Part shown: piece after piece, positions 1 through 8,886 of the stretch
How positions within the stretch are numbered: the first letter of the stretch is position 1
Layout of the letters: each line of letters begins with the position of its first letter
Source: Mycobacterium sp.
Lineage (GTDB): Bacteria; Actinomycetota; Actinomycetes; Mycobacteriales; Mycobacteriaceae
Direction: 5' to 3'
Length of the DNA stretch: 48,144 nt
Assembly (NCBI GenBank): GCA_023264735.1
Contig: JAHFVD010000014.1
Location: 48,394-96,537, forward strand
The notes under the pieces: model-generated
The model's database searches: none
What the model was told of the DNA's origin: nothing
What the model saw: the letters and a program-made list of their open reading frames with translations, nothing else
Program-made: the position numbers and the translations under genes

Positions 1-2720
1 GCCTGCTCGCGGGTGTACGGGTGCGTCCACTCGTCGACCAGCAGGCACTCGGCGGTGTGCGGCGCGTTGTGCAACGGGTTGTCGTCGGAAGGCCACTCGC
101 CCGAGCCGACCTTGTCGATCTCGGCGCGGATGGCGATCATCGCCTCGCAGAACGCGTCGACCTCGGCCAGGCTCTCACTCTCGGTCGGCTCCACCATCAG
201 CGTGCCCGCGACCGGGAAGCTCATCGTTGGCGCGTGAAAACCGAAGTCCGCCAACCGCTTCGCCACATCGTCGACGGTGACGCCGGTAGCCTTGGTGATG
301 CCCCGCAGATCGAGGATGCATTCGTGGGCCACCATGCCGCTCTCGCCGGTGTACAGCACCGGGTAGTACTCGTCGAGGCGGCGGGCGATGTAGTTGGCCG
401 ACGCGATCGCCGTCAGCGTGGCGTTGCGCAGGCCATCCCCGCCCATCATTCGGATATAAGCCCACGTGATCGGCAGGATCGACGCCGAACCGTACGGTGC
501 CGCGGCCACCGGGTGGCCCTTCGGCAATTCCTCGGCCAGCGGGTGGCCCGGCAGGAACGCAGCCAGGTGCGAGCGGACCGCCACCGGGCCTACGCCCGGG
601 CCGCCGCCGCCGTGCGGGATGCAGAACGTCTTGTGCAGGTTCAGGTGGCTGACATCGCCGCCGAACTTGCCCGGCCGAGCCAGCCCCACCAGAGCGTTGA
701 GGTTGGCGCCGTCGATGTAAACCTGTCCGCCTGCATCGTGCACCGCCGCGCAGACGTCGGCGATGTCGTGTTCGTACACCCCATGCGTGGACGGGTAAGT
801 GATCATCAGCGCGGCCAGCTTGTCGGTGTGCTCGGTCACCTTGGCGCGCAGGTCGTCCAGGTCGACGTCGCCGTTCTCCCGGCATGCCACCACGACCACC
901 CGCATGCCGACCATGGCGGCCGACGCGGCGTTGGTGCCGTGTGCGCTCGACGGGATCAGGCAGACATCGCGGGCGCTGTCGCCGCGCCCCACGTGGTAGT
1001 CGCGGATGGCCAGCAGGCCCGCGTACTCACCCTGCGATCCGGCGTTGGGCTGCAACGAGATTGCGTCGTAACCGGTCAGACCGGTCAGCCAGGTCTCCAG
1101 GTCGGCGATCAGCTTGCGCAGGCCAGGGGTGTCGCCGGCCGGGGCGAACGGATGCTGGCGGCTGAACTCGGGCCAGGTGATCGACTCCATCTCGGCGGCC
1201 GCGTTGAGCTTCATCGTGCAGGACCCCAGCGGAATCATGCTGCGATCCAGCGCGATGTCCTTGTCGGCCAGCATGCGCAGATAGCGCATCATCTCGGTCT
1301 CGGTGCGGTACCGATGGAACGCCGGGTGGGTGAGGAATTCGCTTGTCCGCGAATCGATCTCGGGTCCCACGTAGTCACCTGCCACGGATGCGCCGAAGGA
1401 TTCCAGGACCAGTGCGACGTGCGCGGCGGTGGTGGCCTCATCGCAGGTGATCGACACGTGGTCGGCGTCGACCCGCCAGATGTTGATACCGCGGCCCTTG
1501 GCCTCGGCCTGCACCGCGGCGGCCCGGTTCGGGACGTGGGCGAGCACGGTGTCGAAGAAGCTGTCGTGCACCACATCGACGCCCGCCGCACTCAGGCCGG
1601 CGGCCAGCGAGCGGGCGTGACCATGGACCCGCCGGGCGATCCCGGTCAAGCCCTCCGGACCGTGGTAGCTGGCGTACATCGCCGCCATGACCGCGAGCAG
1701 CACCTGCGCGGTACAGATGTTGGATGTCGCCTTGTCGCGGCGGATGTGCTGTTCGCGGGTCTGCAGCGACAGCCGGTACGCCGGTGCGCCATCAGCGTCC
1801 ACCGACACCCCGACCAACCGGCCGGGCAGCTGGCGGGCATGCTTGGAGTGCACTGCCAGGAAACCGGCGTGCGGACCACCGAATCCCATTGGCACACCGA
1901 ATCGTTGGGCACTGCCGAACGCCACGTCGGCCCCGAACTCCCCCGGCGGAGCGATCAGCGTCAGCGCCAGCAGGTCGGTGCCCAGCGCCACCAGCGCGCC
2001 GCGTTCGTGGGCCGTCTCGACCAGCTTTGACCAGTCGGTCACCCGGCCGCTGGCGCCGGGCAGCTGTGCGATCACACCGAAGAACTCGCCCTCGGGCAGC
2101 CCGTTGCGCAGATCGGCGGTGACGATCTCGATGCCCAGCGGCTCGGCGCGCGTCGTCAGAATCGCCGCGGTCTGGGCGAACAGGTCTTCGTCGACCGCCA
2201 GCAGATTGGCCGGCCCCCGCGTCGCGCGGTGCATCAGGGTCATCGCCTCGGCGGCGGCGGTGGCCTCGTCGAGCATCGACGCGTTGGCGAGATCTAGCCC
2301 GGTGAGGTCGGCGATCATGGTCTGGAAATTCAGCAGCGCCTCAAGGCGGCCCTGGCTGATCTCCGGCTGATACGGCGTGTAGGCCGTGTACCAGGCCGGG
2401 TTCTCCAGGATGTTGCGCAGCAACACCGGCGGGGTCAGCGTGTCGTAGTAGCCCTGCCCGATCATCGACACGGCGATCGTGTTGCTGTCGGCCAATGCCC
2501 GCAGTTCGGCCAGCGCCTCATGCTCGCCGACCGCGGCGGGCAGGTGATCGAGGCCGGGAGCCAGACCGTCGGCGAGCGCGTCGAGGATGCCGGCAGGCAG
2601 CGCCTTGGCGGCCAGATCGTCGAGCGAGCCGACCCCGATGACGTCGAGCATGGTGGCTACCGCGTCGGAATCCGGTCCGATATGGCGATCGGCAAAGGTG
2701 GGCTGGGTGTGATCAGACAC
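1..2720 (-). CDS. gcvP: Glycine dehydrogenase (decarboxylating), P protein of the glycine cleavage system; 3' end outside the window
   Basis: This is the PLP-dependent P protein, which decarboxylates glycine and passes the aminomethyl group to lipoylated GcvH. About 906 codons are present and the family is about 940-960 residues, so roughly the last 40 residues lie beyond the window edge. The PLP lysine is seen in [17 protein letters not shown] (Lys codon 630-632, about residue 697), followed by the glycine-rich loop. The N-terminal half holds the typical IGQGYYDT and [19 protein letters not shown] segments. The start is GTG at 2718-2720, with AGGAG seven bases upstream, beginning [18 protein letters not shown] glycine riboswitch lies directly upstream, so expression should respond to glycine. 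The partner gcvH is 3 kb away on the same strand. Large antisense open frames over this gene are codon shadows. Confidence 0.97.
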   Translation of the reverse strand, partial: MSDHTQPTFADRHIGPDSDAVATMLDVIGVGSLDDLAAKALPAGILDALADGLAPGLDHLPAAVGEHEALAELRALADSNTIAVSMIGQGYYDTLTPPVLLRNILENPAWYTAYTPYQPEISQGRLEALLNFQTMIADLTGLDLANASMLDEATAAAEAMTLMHRATRGPANLLAVDEDLFAQTAAILTTRAEPLGIEIVTADLRNGLPEGEFFGVIAQLPGASGRVTDWSKLVETAHERGALVALGTDLLALTLIAPPGEFGADVAFGSAQRFGVPMGFGGPHAGFLAVHSKHARQLPGRLVGVSVDADGAPAYRLSLQTREQHIRRDKATSNICTAQVLLAVMAAMYASYHGPEGLTGIARRVHGHARSLAAGLSAAGVDVVHDSFFDTVLAHVPNRAAAVQAEAKGRGINIWRVDADHVSITCDEATTAAHVALVLESFGASVAGDYVGPEIDSRTSEFLTHPAFHRYRTETEMMRYLRMLADKDIALDRSMIPLGSCTMKLNAAAEMESITWPEFSRQHPFAPAGDTPGLRKLIADLETWLTGLTGYDAISLQPNAGSQGEYAGLLAIRDYHVGRGDSARDVCLIPSSAHGTNAASAAMVGMRVVVVACRENGDVDLDDLRAKVTEHTDKLAALMITYPSTHGVYEHDIADVCAAVHDAGGQVYIDGANLNALVGLARPGKFGGDVSHLNLHKTFCIPHGGGGPGVGPVAVRSHLAAFLPGHPLAEELPKGHPVAAAPYGSASILPITWAYIRMMGGDGLRNATLTAIASANYIARRLDEYYPVLYTGESGMVAHECILDLRGITKATGVTVDDVAKRLADFGFHAPTMSFPVAGTLMVEPTESESLAEVDAFCEAMIAIRAEIDKVGSGEWPSDDNPLHNAPHTAECLLVDEWTHPYTREQ

Positions 2721-2756
2721 GGGGTGGCTCCTGACTCGGGCGGACGCAGCCGTCAG

Positions 2757-2962
2757 CGGCGTCCTCTCCCTCTGTCGTCCACCCAAAACCGGGCGCCTGA
2801 GAGATTCGGCCTTACGGCCTTTCCCCATGGGCGGGCAACCGCGAGGTCACCGCTTTCCAGAGGCATCGTGGCCACGCGCGGTCCTGGGGCCTGAGAGGTT
2901 GACGGAGAGGTGTTGCTCCTTCGGCGTTCGTGGCTGGCGGCCACGAAGCTCTCCCGCGCGAG
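2757..2962 (-). promoter_or_regulatory. Glycine riboswitch, tandem aptamers, in the gcvP leader
   Basis: Read on the minus strand, the leader carries a complete first glycine aptamer at about 2850-2960. It has GGGAGAG, a perfect P2 hairpin (CGTGGC/GCCACG), the conserved CGCCGAAGGAGCAA, then CTCTCAGGCCCCAGGACCG and CTCTGGAAAG. A second, more divergent aptamer follows at about 2757-2849. It has CGCCCATGGGGAAA in place of the CGCCGAAGG core, the hairpin AGGCCGTAAGGCC, GAATCTCTCAGGCGCC and a terminal GGACGACAGAGG. It ends about 37 bases before the gcvP GTG. Glycine riboswitches of this type usually switch glycine-cleavage genes on. I do not see an obvious intrinsic terminator, so control may act at translation. 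Confidence 0.93.
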
Positions 2963-2980
2963 GGCGATACGCCGCCGATT

Positions 2981-3616
2981 CTAGCCGATCTTGCGGTCGC
3001 GGCTCTTGCGCCGCGAGGCCAGCTCGTCTTCGGGCGATGCGATCGATTCGCCGCCGTCGGCACGCTCGCCGGGGAAGTCTGCGATCGCGCCGGAGAGTTC
3101 CCGCATCGCGCCACTGACCGCGATGCCGAACACGCCCTGCCCACCTTGCAAAAGGTCGACAACCTCTTCGGCGGACGTGCACTCGTAGACCGTTGTGCCG
3201 TCAGAGAACAGGGTGATGTTGGCCAGGTCCTGCACGCCGCGCTGACGCAGATGGTCGACGGCCACCCGGATGTTGTGCAGCGAGATGCCGGTGTCGAGCA
3301 GACGCTTGACGATCTTGAGAACCAAGATGTCCTTGAACGAGTACAGCCGCTGGCTGCCGGAGCCGGCCGCGCCGCGGATGGACGGCACCACCAGCGAGGT
3401 GCGGGCCCAGTAGTCCAACTGGCGGTAGGTGATTCCGGCGATCTGGCAGGCGCTGGGGCCGCGGTAGCCGACGAGTTCGTCGGGCACCGAATCGTCGGGG
3501 AACAGGCCGGGCTGCACCGGCTCACCGACCGGTGCGCCAGCGGCCGAATCCGCCTCGAAAGAACCAGACGTCGCGCCGGCAAGGTCCAACTGTCCCTGAC
3601 GTGGCTGCTCGCCCAC
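2981..3616 (-). CDS. resR: MerR-family transcriptional regulator (ResR/McdR-like, Rv1830 type)
   Basis: This is a 211-residue DNA-binding protein with a MerR-type winged helix in its middle: [20 protein letters not shown], then [11 protein letters not shown], the wing around [15 protein letters not shown], and a helical segment with [14 protein letters not shown]. The N-terminal 60 residues are acidic and low complexity, and the C-terminal tail is charged. I chose GTG at 3614-3616 ([14 protein letters not shown]) because GAGAGGAAG sits just upstream and the length fits the M. tuberculosis homologue (about 225). The open frame continues to 3805 without family-like sequence. The Rv1830 homologue is reported to control cell-division and growth genes and to influence antibiotic recovery. 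It lies directly upstream of the gcvP riboswitch, 20 bases from the first aptamer. Confidence 0.9.
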   Translation of the reverse strand: MGEQPRQGQLDLAGATSGSFEADSAAGAPVGEPVQPGLFPDDSVPDELVGYRGPSACQIAGITYRQLDYWARTSLVVPSIRGAAGSGSQRLYSFKDILVLKIVKRLLDTGISLHNIRVAVDHLRQRGVQDLANITLFSDGTTVYECTSAEEVVDLLQGGQGVFGIAVSGAMRELSGAIADFPGERADGGESIASPEDELASRRKSRDRKIG

Positions 3617-3858
3617 GATGCTTCCTCTCGCCGTTCGAACTCTTGCCCCGCTAAACCGCTCCACCAACCGCGTAAGCCCAGCGTCCGAGTCCATCGAGCA
3701 TACGCTTGTCGACGGGCAGTCGTGCTCGTCGTCGTGATGAAAGTATGGCTGCCCTTGGGCGTGCTCCCCGGCATCCGTCGCGCGTGTCGAACCACTCCCG
3801 GCCAAGTGATACGCGTCCGTGATCTTGGCGTTCAGCAGGCACCGGCTGGGATACCCGG
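3617..3858. other. Non-coding leader between the MerR regulator and the BFN gene
   Basis: These 242 bases hold no credible gene. The MerR reading frame runs on through most of it, but the translation is low complexity and lacks a supported start. A TATGCT hexamer on the minus strand near 3697-3702 could be a -10 box for the regulator, but I cannot support a -35. The length suggests the regulator has its own promoter rather than depending only on upstream read-through. Confidence 0.4.
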
Positions 3859-4353
3859 TCAGGTGGCCTTGAAATCGTCCGGGGACACGCTGTCGAGAAA
3901 CTCTTTGAACTTCTCGACCTCGTCCTCGCGGACGGCGCCGCTGGACTCTTCGTCGGTCTCGTCGGGGATCAGCAGCCCGGCCTCAGCCAGCACCGCTTCC
4001 TCCACATAGATCGGCACACCCATCCGCAGGGCGATCGCCACCGAGTCCGACGGGCGGGCGGAGACCTTGATATCCCGGTCGAAGATCAGGTCGGCGAAGA
4101 ACGTGCCTTCCTGCAAATCCACGATGCGCACCTCTTTGAGCGAATGCCCAAGTGCGCCAATGAGATCACGGATCAGATCGTGAGTGAGCGGCCGGGTGGG
4201 TTCATGTCCCTGCTGCTCAAGGGCAATCGCGGAGGCTTCGGACTGGCCGATCCAGATAGGTAGGTAACGATCACCGTTGGATTCCCGCAGCAGCAAAACC
4301 GGCTGGTTCTGGGGCTGCTCGACGCGGATGCCGACCACACGAACCTCACCCAT
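3859..4353 (-). CDS. Bifunctional nuclease (BFN/DUF151) domain protein, Rv1829 type
   Basis: This 164-residue protein is covered almost entirely by the BFN/DUF151 domain. It opens with MGEVRVVGIRVEQPQNQPVL, followed by LPIWIGQSEASAIALEQQG, RPLTHDLI, and the acidic segment GTFFADLIFDRD leading into ARPSDSVAIALRMGVPIYV. The C-terminal tail is acidic (DETDEESSGAVREDEVEKF). Plant members were described as dual DNase/RNase; the bacterial role is not settled. It lies between two MerR genes in the conserved mycobacterial order Rv1828-Rv1829-Rv1830, which hints at a link to cell-cycle or growth regulation, though that is inference. The start is ATG at 4351-4353, with GGAGG about 11 bases upstream. 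Confidence 0.92.
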   Translation of the reverse strand: MGEVRVVGIRVEQPQNQPVLLLRESNGDRYLPIWIGQSEASAIALEQQGHEPTRPLTHDLIRDLIGALGHSLKEVRIVDLQEGTFFADLIFDRDIKVSARPSDSVAIALRMGVPIYVEEAVLAEAGLLIPDETDEESSGAVREDEVEKFKEFLDSVSPDDFKAT

Positions 4354-4402
4354 TTGTGTCAGACCTCCGCGCTTCCGTTGCCGCCATTGAAGAGTCTAGT
4401 CC

Positions 4403-5134
4403 TCAGCGGTCGAGAACGTCTCGTACAGCGGACTTGATGAGCGACGTGTGCAACGTGATTGCCAGGGCCGCGACTTCGCGCGCCAAGTCGTCTGCACGGT
4501 CGCGGGCACCGGTCTTTGACGCCTTGCCCACCGGGCCGGCGATCTGCGCGATCAGGTCGGATTGCCGGTCGGCCGCCGACCGGAATGCCCGCAGGTGCCG
4601 CGGTTCGACGCCGTACACCCCCAGCGCCCGCGCGCACTGCGCGATGACCACCGAGTGTTCGTCGAACAACCCACCCGGGCCGGTGGTGATCACGCCCGCC
4701 TTGCACAGCGCGACCACCAGTTCCTCGTCGACCCCGGATCGCTGAAGCAGATCTTCGCGGCTCAGACGAACCTGGGTGCGTGCGGCGTCGTCGGTGCCCG
4801 ACGACTCGTCACCGGAGACCGTCACCAAACGCGGTACGGCGTAAGGCGATCCGGCCTGCGGCAGTTCGCCGTCGGGCAGGGCGTCGAGCTGTGCCTTGAT
4901 GACCTTCAACGGCAGGTACTGGTCGCGCTGCGCGGTCAGGATGAACCGCAACCTGGCGCAGTCGTACGCGGTGAACCGCCGATACCCCGATGCGCTGCGC
5001 TCCGGCGTGACGAGACCCTCGGCTTCCAAGAATCGAATCTTGGAGATCGTCACGTCCGGGAAGTCCGGTCGCAGCAGGTCCAGGACCGCTCCGATAGACA
5101 TCCCGGCAAGCGCGGGAGTATCGGGAGCGGACAC
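4403..5134 (-). CDS. ftsR: MerR-family regulator FtsR (Rv1828 type)
   Basis: This is a 243-residue regulator. The N-terminal MerR winged helix is clear: [34 protein letters not shown], the wing [17 protein letters not shown], then [17 protein letters not shown] second helical domain includes [34 protein letters not shown] and a C-terminal amphipathic stretch ending [13 protein letters not shown]. It closely matches my memory of Rv1828; the corynebacterial relative FtsR activates ftsZ. The GTG start overlaps the garA stop (TAGTG, bases 5132-5136), so the two are translationally coupled. That links the FHA metabolic switch to a division regulator. Confidence 0.93.
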   Translation of the reverse strand: MSAPDTPALAGMSIGAVLDLLRPDFPDVTISKIRFLEAEGLVTPERSASGYRRFTAYDCARLRFILTAQRDQYLPLKVIKAQLDALPDGELPQAGSPYAVPRLVTVSGDESSGTDDAARTQVRLSREDLLQRSGVDEELVVALCKAGVITTGPGGLFDEHSVVIAQCARALGVYGVEPRHLRAFRSAADRQSDLIAQIAGPVGKASKTGARDRADDLAREVAALAITLHTSLIKSAVRDVLDR

Positions 5135-5619
5135 TAGCTTCCTGGACCGCCTTCGTCGTCGGACGGCTTGGGCCCGGTGAGGAACACGAGCCGGAACTTG
5201 CCGATCTGGACCTCGTCGCCGTTGGTCAAGGTGGCGGAGTCGACCGGTTCCCGGTTGACGTAGGTGCCGTTGAGGCTGCCGACGTCGACGACCTGGAATT
5301 CGTTGCCGTCCAACCGGAACTCGGCATGCCGACGGCTGACGGTGACGTCATCGAGGAAGATGTCGGAGTCCGGATGGCGGCCGGCCGACGTGGTCGGCTG
5401 GTCGAGGAGGAACCGCGAGCCCGCGTTCGGTCCGCGCTTGACAACCAGCAGGGCCGAGCCGACCGGGAGACCCTCGACCCCGGACACTGCGCTCTCGCCG
5501 CGGGTGGCCGCCGGGGCGTCCAGCTCGTTGAGGAAGTCGGCGCGGAAGACGGATGTCGTCTCCACGGTGACTTCCTCAGACACCTGGTCTGCCCCAGAGT
5601 TCTGGTCCTTGTCCGTCAC
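5134..5619 (-). CDS. garA: FHA-domain metabolic regulator GarA
   Basis: This 161-residue protein has an N-terminal phospho-acceptor segment, [13 protein letters not shown], and a C-terminal FHA domain of about residues 50-150. FHA hallmarks are [22 protein letters not shown] and SLNGTYVN. The two adjacent threonines fall at positions 21 and 22, the sites known to be phosphorylated by PknG and PknB in mycobacteria. Unphosphorylated GarA binds and inhibits 2-oxoglutarate decarboxylase/dehydrogenase and glutamate dehydrogenase and stimulates glutamate synthase. Phosphorylation makes the FHA domain bind its own tail and switches it off. The start is GTG at 5617-5619, with AGGAG six bases upstream. 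The gene lies between gcvH and ftsR, as in M. tuberculosis. Confidence 0.97.
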   Translation of the reverse strand: MTDKDQNSGADQVSEEVTVETTSVFRADFLNELDAPAATRGESAVSGVEGLPVGSALLVVKRGPNAGSRFLLDQPTTSAGRHPDSDIFLDDVTVSRRHAEFRLDGNEFQVVDVGSLNGTYVNREPVDSATLTNGDEVQIGKFRLVFLTGPKPSDDEGGPGS

Positions 5620-5775
5620 CCGCTGCTCCTCACTGGCTGCCGTGGCGATACTTGGCGGGGTGCCCGCACAAGGCGCCCGTCCGCCTCCACCATCACTTAC
5701 GTCGACCGTACCGCGCAGTGGTCGCCGTTGTGCCCACCACCGCCGGATCGGTGGTTCGCAGGCACCCTAACAATG

Positions 5776-6171
5776 TCATTCCGTCACTGTGCCCCGATAG
5801 GCGTCCGCATCGAGCAACGCCGCCAACCCCTGGTCGAGCGTATCGCCGTCGACCTGCAAGTCCAACAACCACCCCTGACCGTAGGGATCGGAGTTCACCA
5901 GCCCGGGGTTTGCCTCCAGATCGCCGTTGACCGCAATCACTTTGGCGCTGACGGGGGCGTAGAGGTCCGAGACCGACTTGGTCGACTCGACCTCGCCGAA
6001 CGATTCACCCGCCGTGACATCGCTGCCGACGTCGGGTAGCTGCACGTACACCACGTCGCCCAGCGAGGACTGGGCGAAGTCGGTGATGCCGACGCGCACG
6101 GTGTCGCCACCGGTGCGCTGCACCCACTCGTGTTCGGCGGTGTAGCGCAGGTCGGCTGGGATTTCGCTCAC
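5776..6171 (-). CDS. gcvH: Glycine cleavage system H protein
   Basis: This is a 131-residue lipoyl carrier that shuttles the aminomethyl group between GcvP and GcvT. It starts [16 protein letters not shown] and shows the lipoyl-lysine loop [16 protein letters not shown], with the lysine at residue 65. The C-terminal half has the usual [14 protein letters not shown] and ends in [12 protein letters not shown] prefer GTG at 6169-6171, because GAGGAG lies five bases upstream and the length then fits the M. tuberculosis protein (134). An in-frame ATG at 6196-6198, overlapping the stop of the upstream DUF881 gene (ATGA), has no ribosome binding site. A 156-base gap separates it from garA downstream. 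Confidence 0.96.
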   Translation of the reverse strand: MSEIPADLRYTAEHEWVQRTGGDTVRVGITDFAQSSLGDVVYVQLPDVGSDVTAGESFGEVESTKSVSDLYAPVSAKVIAVNGDLEANPGLVNSDPYGQGWLLDLQVDGDTLDQGLAALLDADAYRGTVTE

Positions 6172-6194
6172 AGTGCTCCTCGGTGTCGGGCTGC

Positions 6195-6989
6195 TCATTT
6201 GACGGGCTGAGCGTATTGGCGGGCTTTCGGTTGCCGCAAGGTGGTGATGTCCAACCGGTCGGACTGCGACACCGTCATTTGCCCGCCGACCCGCTCGACG
6301 CTGTCGACGGCACCGCCCGGGATGTTCATCGCCGCGGCCAGGGTGGGTGGATCACCAATGGCCAGAACAGAATACGGCGGGCTCAAAGTTTGCGTGTCGA
6401 TCTCCAGCGCGCCGGCGCTGCCGACTACCCAGCTGTCCACCCCGATCCGGACCGCCCGCTGCCCGGAGCGGATCTCCATCGCTTCGGCCCCGGCGGCGCG
6501 CAGTTCGTTGATGACGTCGAGCATGGTTTCCGGCGCAACGCCGGGGCCGGGATCGTCGATGGTGATGCTCACCCCCGGTCCGGTCGCACCGACCGTGCCG
6601 ATCAGGATCGACAGCGCGGCCAGCCTGGCCTGGGCGTTCTGGATGGCCGCCTGGTCACTGCTGCCCGCGGTCTGCATCGCCGCGAGATTTCGCTGTAGCT
6701 GGGCCACCTCGGTGTTCAGCGCCGCCTCCCGCTGCTGCAGTGAACCCAAGAGCACCAGCAAGTCGGCCGGGCGCGCGGTGTCCAGCGCGTCACCGGACTC
6801 GGTTTGCCGGACCTGGGTGGCGATACCGATGCCGAGCACTACGCACAGCAGGACGCCCAGGACACCGAACACCAGCTGGGTGCGACTCCGGGGCCGTCGC
6901 GCCGGGGGCGGTGCGGCGCCGGGCAGTTCGTGGCGGCCGTGCTGGGTCGCCACCTCCTCCCCCGCGTCCTGCCCGCCGACTTCTGCCAT
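6195..6989 (-). CDS. DUF881 membrane-anchored protein (Rv1825 type)
   Basis: This is a 264-residue protein. A basic, proline-rich cytoplasmic tail of about 38 residues is followed by one membrane helix ([20 protein letters not shown]) and an extracytoplasmic DUF881 domain. The domain starts with a predicted coiled coil ([20 protein letters not shown]) and continues with [34 protein letters not shown] and ILAIGDP-like segments. DUF881 proteins are uncharacterised, but in Firmicutes they pair with the small basic protein next to division genes (ylxW/ylxX/sbp). Here two DUF881 genes flank sbp. The start ATG is one base past the sbp stop, so the genes are tightly coupled. Confidence 0.9.
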   Translation of the reverse strand: MAEVGGQDAGEEVATQHGRHELPGAAPPPARRPRSRTQLVFGVLGVLLCVVLGIGIATQVRQTESGDALDTARPADLLVLLGSLQQREAALNTEVAQLQRNLAAMQTAGSSDQAAIQNAQARLAALSILIGTVGATGPGVSITIDDPGPGVAPETMLDVINELRAAGAEAMEIRSGQRAVRIGVDSWVVGSAGALEIDTQTLSPPYSVLAIGDPPTLAAAMNIPGGAVDSVERVGGQMTVSQSDRLDITTLRQPKARQYAQPVK

Positions 6990-6990
6990 C

Positions 6991-7323
6991 TCAGGCCCCG
7001 AACAGCTTGCGCCGCAATGCCGCGGCGTTGCCGAAGATGCGGATGCCCAGCACGACGATGATCGCCGTCGACAGCTGGGTGCCCACGCCCAGCTGATCGC
7101 CCACGTAGACGATCAGTGCGGCGACGAGCACGTTGAACACGAACGAGACGACGAACACCTTGGCGTCGAAGATCTTCTCCAGATAGGCCCGCAACCCACC
7201 GAACACCGCGTCGAGTGCGGCCACGACCGCGATCGGCAGATACGGCTGGATCACTTCGGGGACGCTGGGGTGCAACACCAGTCCCAGCACGATGCCGACG
7301 ATGAGTGCGGCGATTCCAATCAT
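6991..7323 (-). CDS. sbp: Small basic protein (DUF1290), Rv1824 type
   Basis: This 110-residue integral membrane protein has about three hydrophobic helices: IGIAALIVGIVLGLVL, LPIAVVAALDAVFGGL and VVSFVFNVLVAALIVYVG. The family signature DAVFGGLRAYLE is present, and the tail is basic (RRKLFGA). The family sits between DUF881 genes in Gram-positive bacteria, often near division or envelope genes, but no biochemical function is established. The ATG start is eight bases past the upstream DUF881 stop. Confidence 0.9.
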   Translation of the reverse strand: MIGIAALIVGIVLGLVLHPSVPEVIQPYLPIAVVAALDAVFGGLRAYLEKIFDAKVFVVSFVFNVLVAALIVYVGDQLGVGTQLSTAIIVVLGIRIFGNAAALRRKLFGA

Positions 7324-7331
7324 CTAGCCCC

Positions 7332-8228
7332 CTACCGCCCGATCTGCTTGGCAAATTTAATCTCTCGGACTGCGCCGGCGGGCAACGACAGGCCGTCACC
7401 GCTGGCCACACTCACCCCGACACCGTAGGACGCCTCCAGCAGCCGCAGCCGCTGCAGGCCGCCGCTGTGGTCGAAGGTATCCCGCATCCCGTTCGGCGGT
7501 CCGATCGCGAGAATCGTGTACGGGCTGCTGATCGGATGATTGTCGACCAGGATGGCGCCACCCGCTTGGCGGATCGTCACGTTGGGTCCCATCCGCACAC
7601 CGCCGACCGAGATCGCTTCGGCCCCACTGGCCCACAGCGAGTTCACCACGAGCTGCAGATCGCGATCGAGGATGACCTGGCGGCTGCCGGGCACCCGCTG
7701 ATTGGACACATCGGACAGACCCCGGCCCATCCCGGGGTCGGTGACCGTGATGGTCAGGCCGGGGCCGATGACGGCGGTGGCGGCCGCGGCCAGGCTCAGG
7801 GCGTCGAGCCGGCTGAGCAGGTCGCGGCCGGTGGCGTCGTCGCGCAGCTGGCGGCGCTGGATGTCGTCGGCCTGGGTGGCCAGCTCATCGCGACGGCGGG
7901 TGAGCCGGTCGGTGGTTCCCTCGGCCGAACGCACGCTGGCGGCGAGCACCTGCTGGGCGGCGTTGACACCGGGGGCTGTCGACCGCGCCTGCGCCACCGC
8001 GGCGGCGAATACGGCCGCGATCAGCAGGGCGGCCAGCGCCTGCCAGGCATGGGTCGCGACGGGGCGACGGGAGTGCCCGGTGCGCTCGCGCTCGGCGGCG
8101 GCCGCGGCATACCCCGGGTCGAGGTGCTCGGTCAGCAGCGATCGCAGTAGGCCCGGCAGCGGGATCAGCGTCGGCACGCGGTCGGCCAGCGGGTCGTAGC
8201 CGCCCAGCGCGCTGTCAGGCGCGGGCAT
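7332..8228 (-). CDS. DUF881 membrane-anchored protein (Rv1823 type)
   Basis: This is a 298-residue relative of the other DUF881 protein. It has an N-terminal cytoplasmic segment of about 65 residues and one helix ([20 protein letters not shown]). A heptad-rich coiled coil ([20 protein letters not shown] and onward) leads into the DUF881 domain with [54 protein letters not shown] and a final GVGVSVAS. The DUF881/sbp/DUF881 arrangement suggests an envelope complex with two extracytoplasmic subunits and one membrane subunit, which is inference. The 5' end overlaps the 3' end of pgsA2 by 14 bases. Confidence 0.9.
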   Translation of the reverse strand: MPAPDSALGGYDPLADRVPTLIPLPGLLRSLLTEHLDPGYAAAAAERERTGHSRRPVATHAWQALAALLIAAVFAAAVAQARSTAPGVNAAQQVLAASVRSAEGTTDRLTRRRDELATQADDIQRRQLRDDATGRDLLSRLDALSLAAAATAVIGPGLTITVTDPGMGRGLSDVSNQRVPGSRQVILDRDLQLVVNSLWASGAEAISVGGVRMGPNVTIRQAGGAILVDNHPISSPYTILAIGPPNGMRDTFDHSGGLQRLRLLEASYGVGVSVASGDGLSLPAGAVREIKFAKQIGR

Positions 8229-8877
8229 CGTTGACGCCTGCCTTGGGCAGCGTGGTCACCACCAGGCGCACCTGCAGCAGGTAGAGCACCGCAGACCACA
8301 GGTACATGCCGACGCCCCAGATCAGGAATCCCCACCCGCAGGCACCGACCGCCCGGCTCCACTGCGCATCCCATTGCCCCAGCAGCACCAGCGGGAAGCC
8401 CGACATCAGCGCGAACGTCGCCGCCTTGCCGATGTAGGTGACCGGAAGCGCCGTCAGGCCGCGGCTGCGCACCACCGGCAGCGTCGCGGCCAGCACGAGG
8501 TCACGGCCGATCAGGATGCCGACCAGCCACCACGGCACCACGCCCGCCGCGCCCAGGCCCAGCGGAACGGTGACCATGTAGATCCGGTCGACCAAGGGGT
8601 CGAGCAGCTCCCCCAGTCGCGACGACTGGTTGGCCACCAGCCGCGCGATCTTGCCGTCGGCCCAGTCGGAGAACCCGCTGAACATCAGGATCGCCACGGC
8701 GAGGGCGTAGGCATGGGTGACCAGCAGCAGGTACAGGAAGACCGGCACCAGGATCAGCCGGATCACCGACAGGACGTTCGGGATCGTCAGCACCCGATCG
8801 CGGCCTGCCGCGCCGGCGATCGGTCGCCGGCCAGGCGGCTCGCCGGCGATCGGTCGCCGGCCAGGCGGCTCCGTCAT
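8215..8877 (-). CDS. pgsA2: CDP-alcohol phosphatidyltransferase (phosphatidylglycerophosphate or cardiolipin synthase type)
   Basis: This is a 220-residue integral membrane enzyme of phospholipid synthesis. The CDP-alcohol phosphotransferase motif is intact: DWADGKIAR, then G-x3-D-x3-D in [11 protein letters not shown]. Several membrane helices are visible ([49 protein letters not shown] and two more). Position between DUF881 and secA2 matches Rv1822 (pgsA2). The family makes phosphatidylglycerophosphate or cardiolipin, and sequence alone does not tell me which. The N-terminus is odd: residues 4-13 and 14-23 are the same ten residues, caused by an exact 30-base duplication. Start ATG at 8875-8877, nine bases past the secA2 stop. 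Confidence 0.92.
   Translation of the reverse strand: MTEPPGRRPIAGEPPGRRPIAGAAGRDRVLTIPNVLSVIRLILVPVFLYLLLVTHAYALAVAILMFSGFSDWADGKIARLVANQSSRLGELLDPLVDRIYMVTVPLGLGAAGVVPWWLVGILIGRDLVLAATLPVVRSRGLTALPVTYIGKAATFALMSGFPLVLLGQWDAQWSRAVGACGWGFLIWGVGMYLWSAVLYLLQVRLVVTTLPKAGVNDARA
8811..8870. repeat. Exact 30-base tandem duplication in the pgsA2 N-terminus
   Basis: Bases 8811-8840 and 8841-8870 are identical. The unit is 30 bases, so it keeps frame and adds ten residues ([10 protein letters not shown]) just before the first membrane helix of the phosphatidyltransferase. It looks like a minisatellite whose copy number could vary between strains. Confidence 0.95.
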
Positions 8878-8886
8878 GAGGAAAAC

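Noticed and set aside
21..2030. Long plus-strand open frame (669 codons)
   Set aside because: It is antisense to gcvP. Its translation is Arg/Gly/His-rich with no family pattern, a codon shadow typical of high-GC DNA.
2753..3182. Small open frames over the gcvP leader, like the small hypothetical gene annotated between Rv1830 and Rv1832
   Set aside because: The DNA is explained by the tandem glycine riboswitch and the 3' part of the MerR gene. No ribosome site or family pattern supports a peptide.
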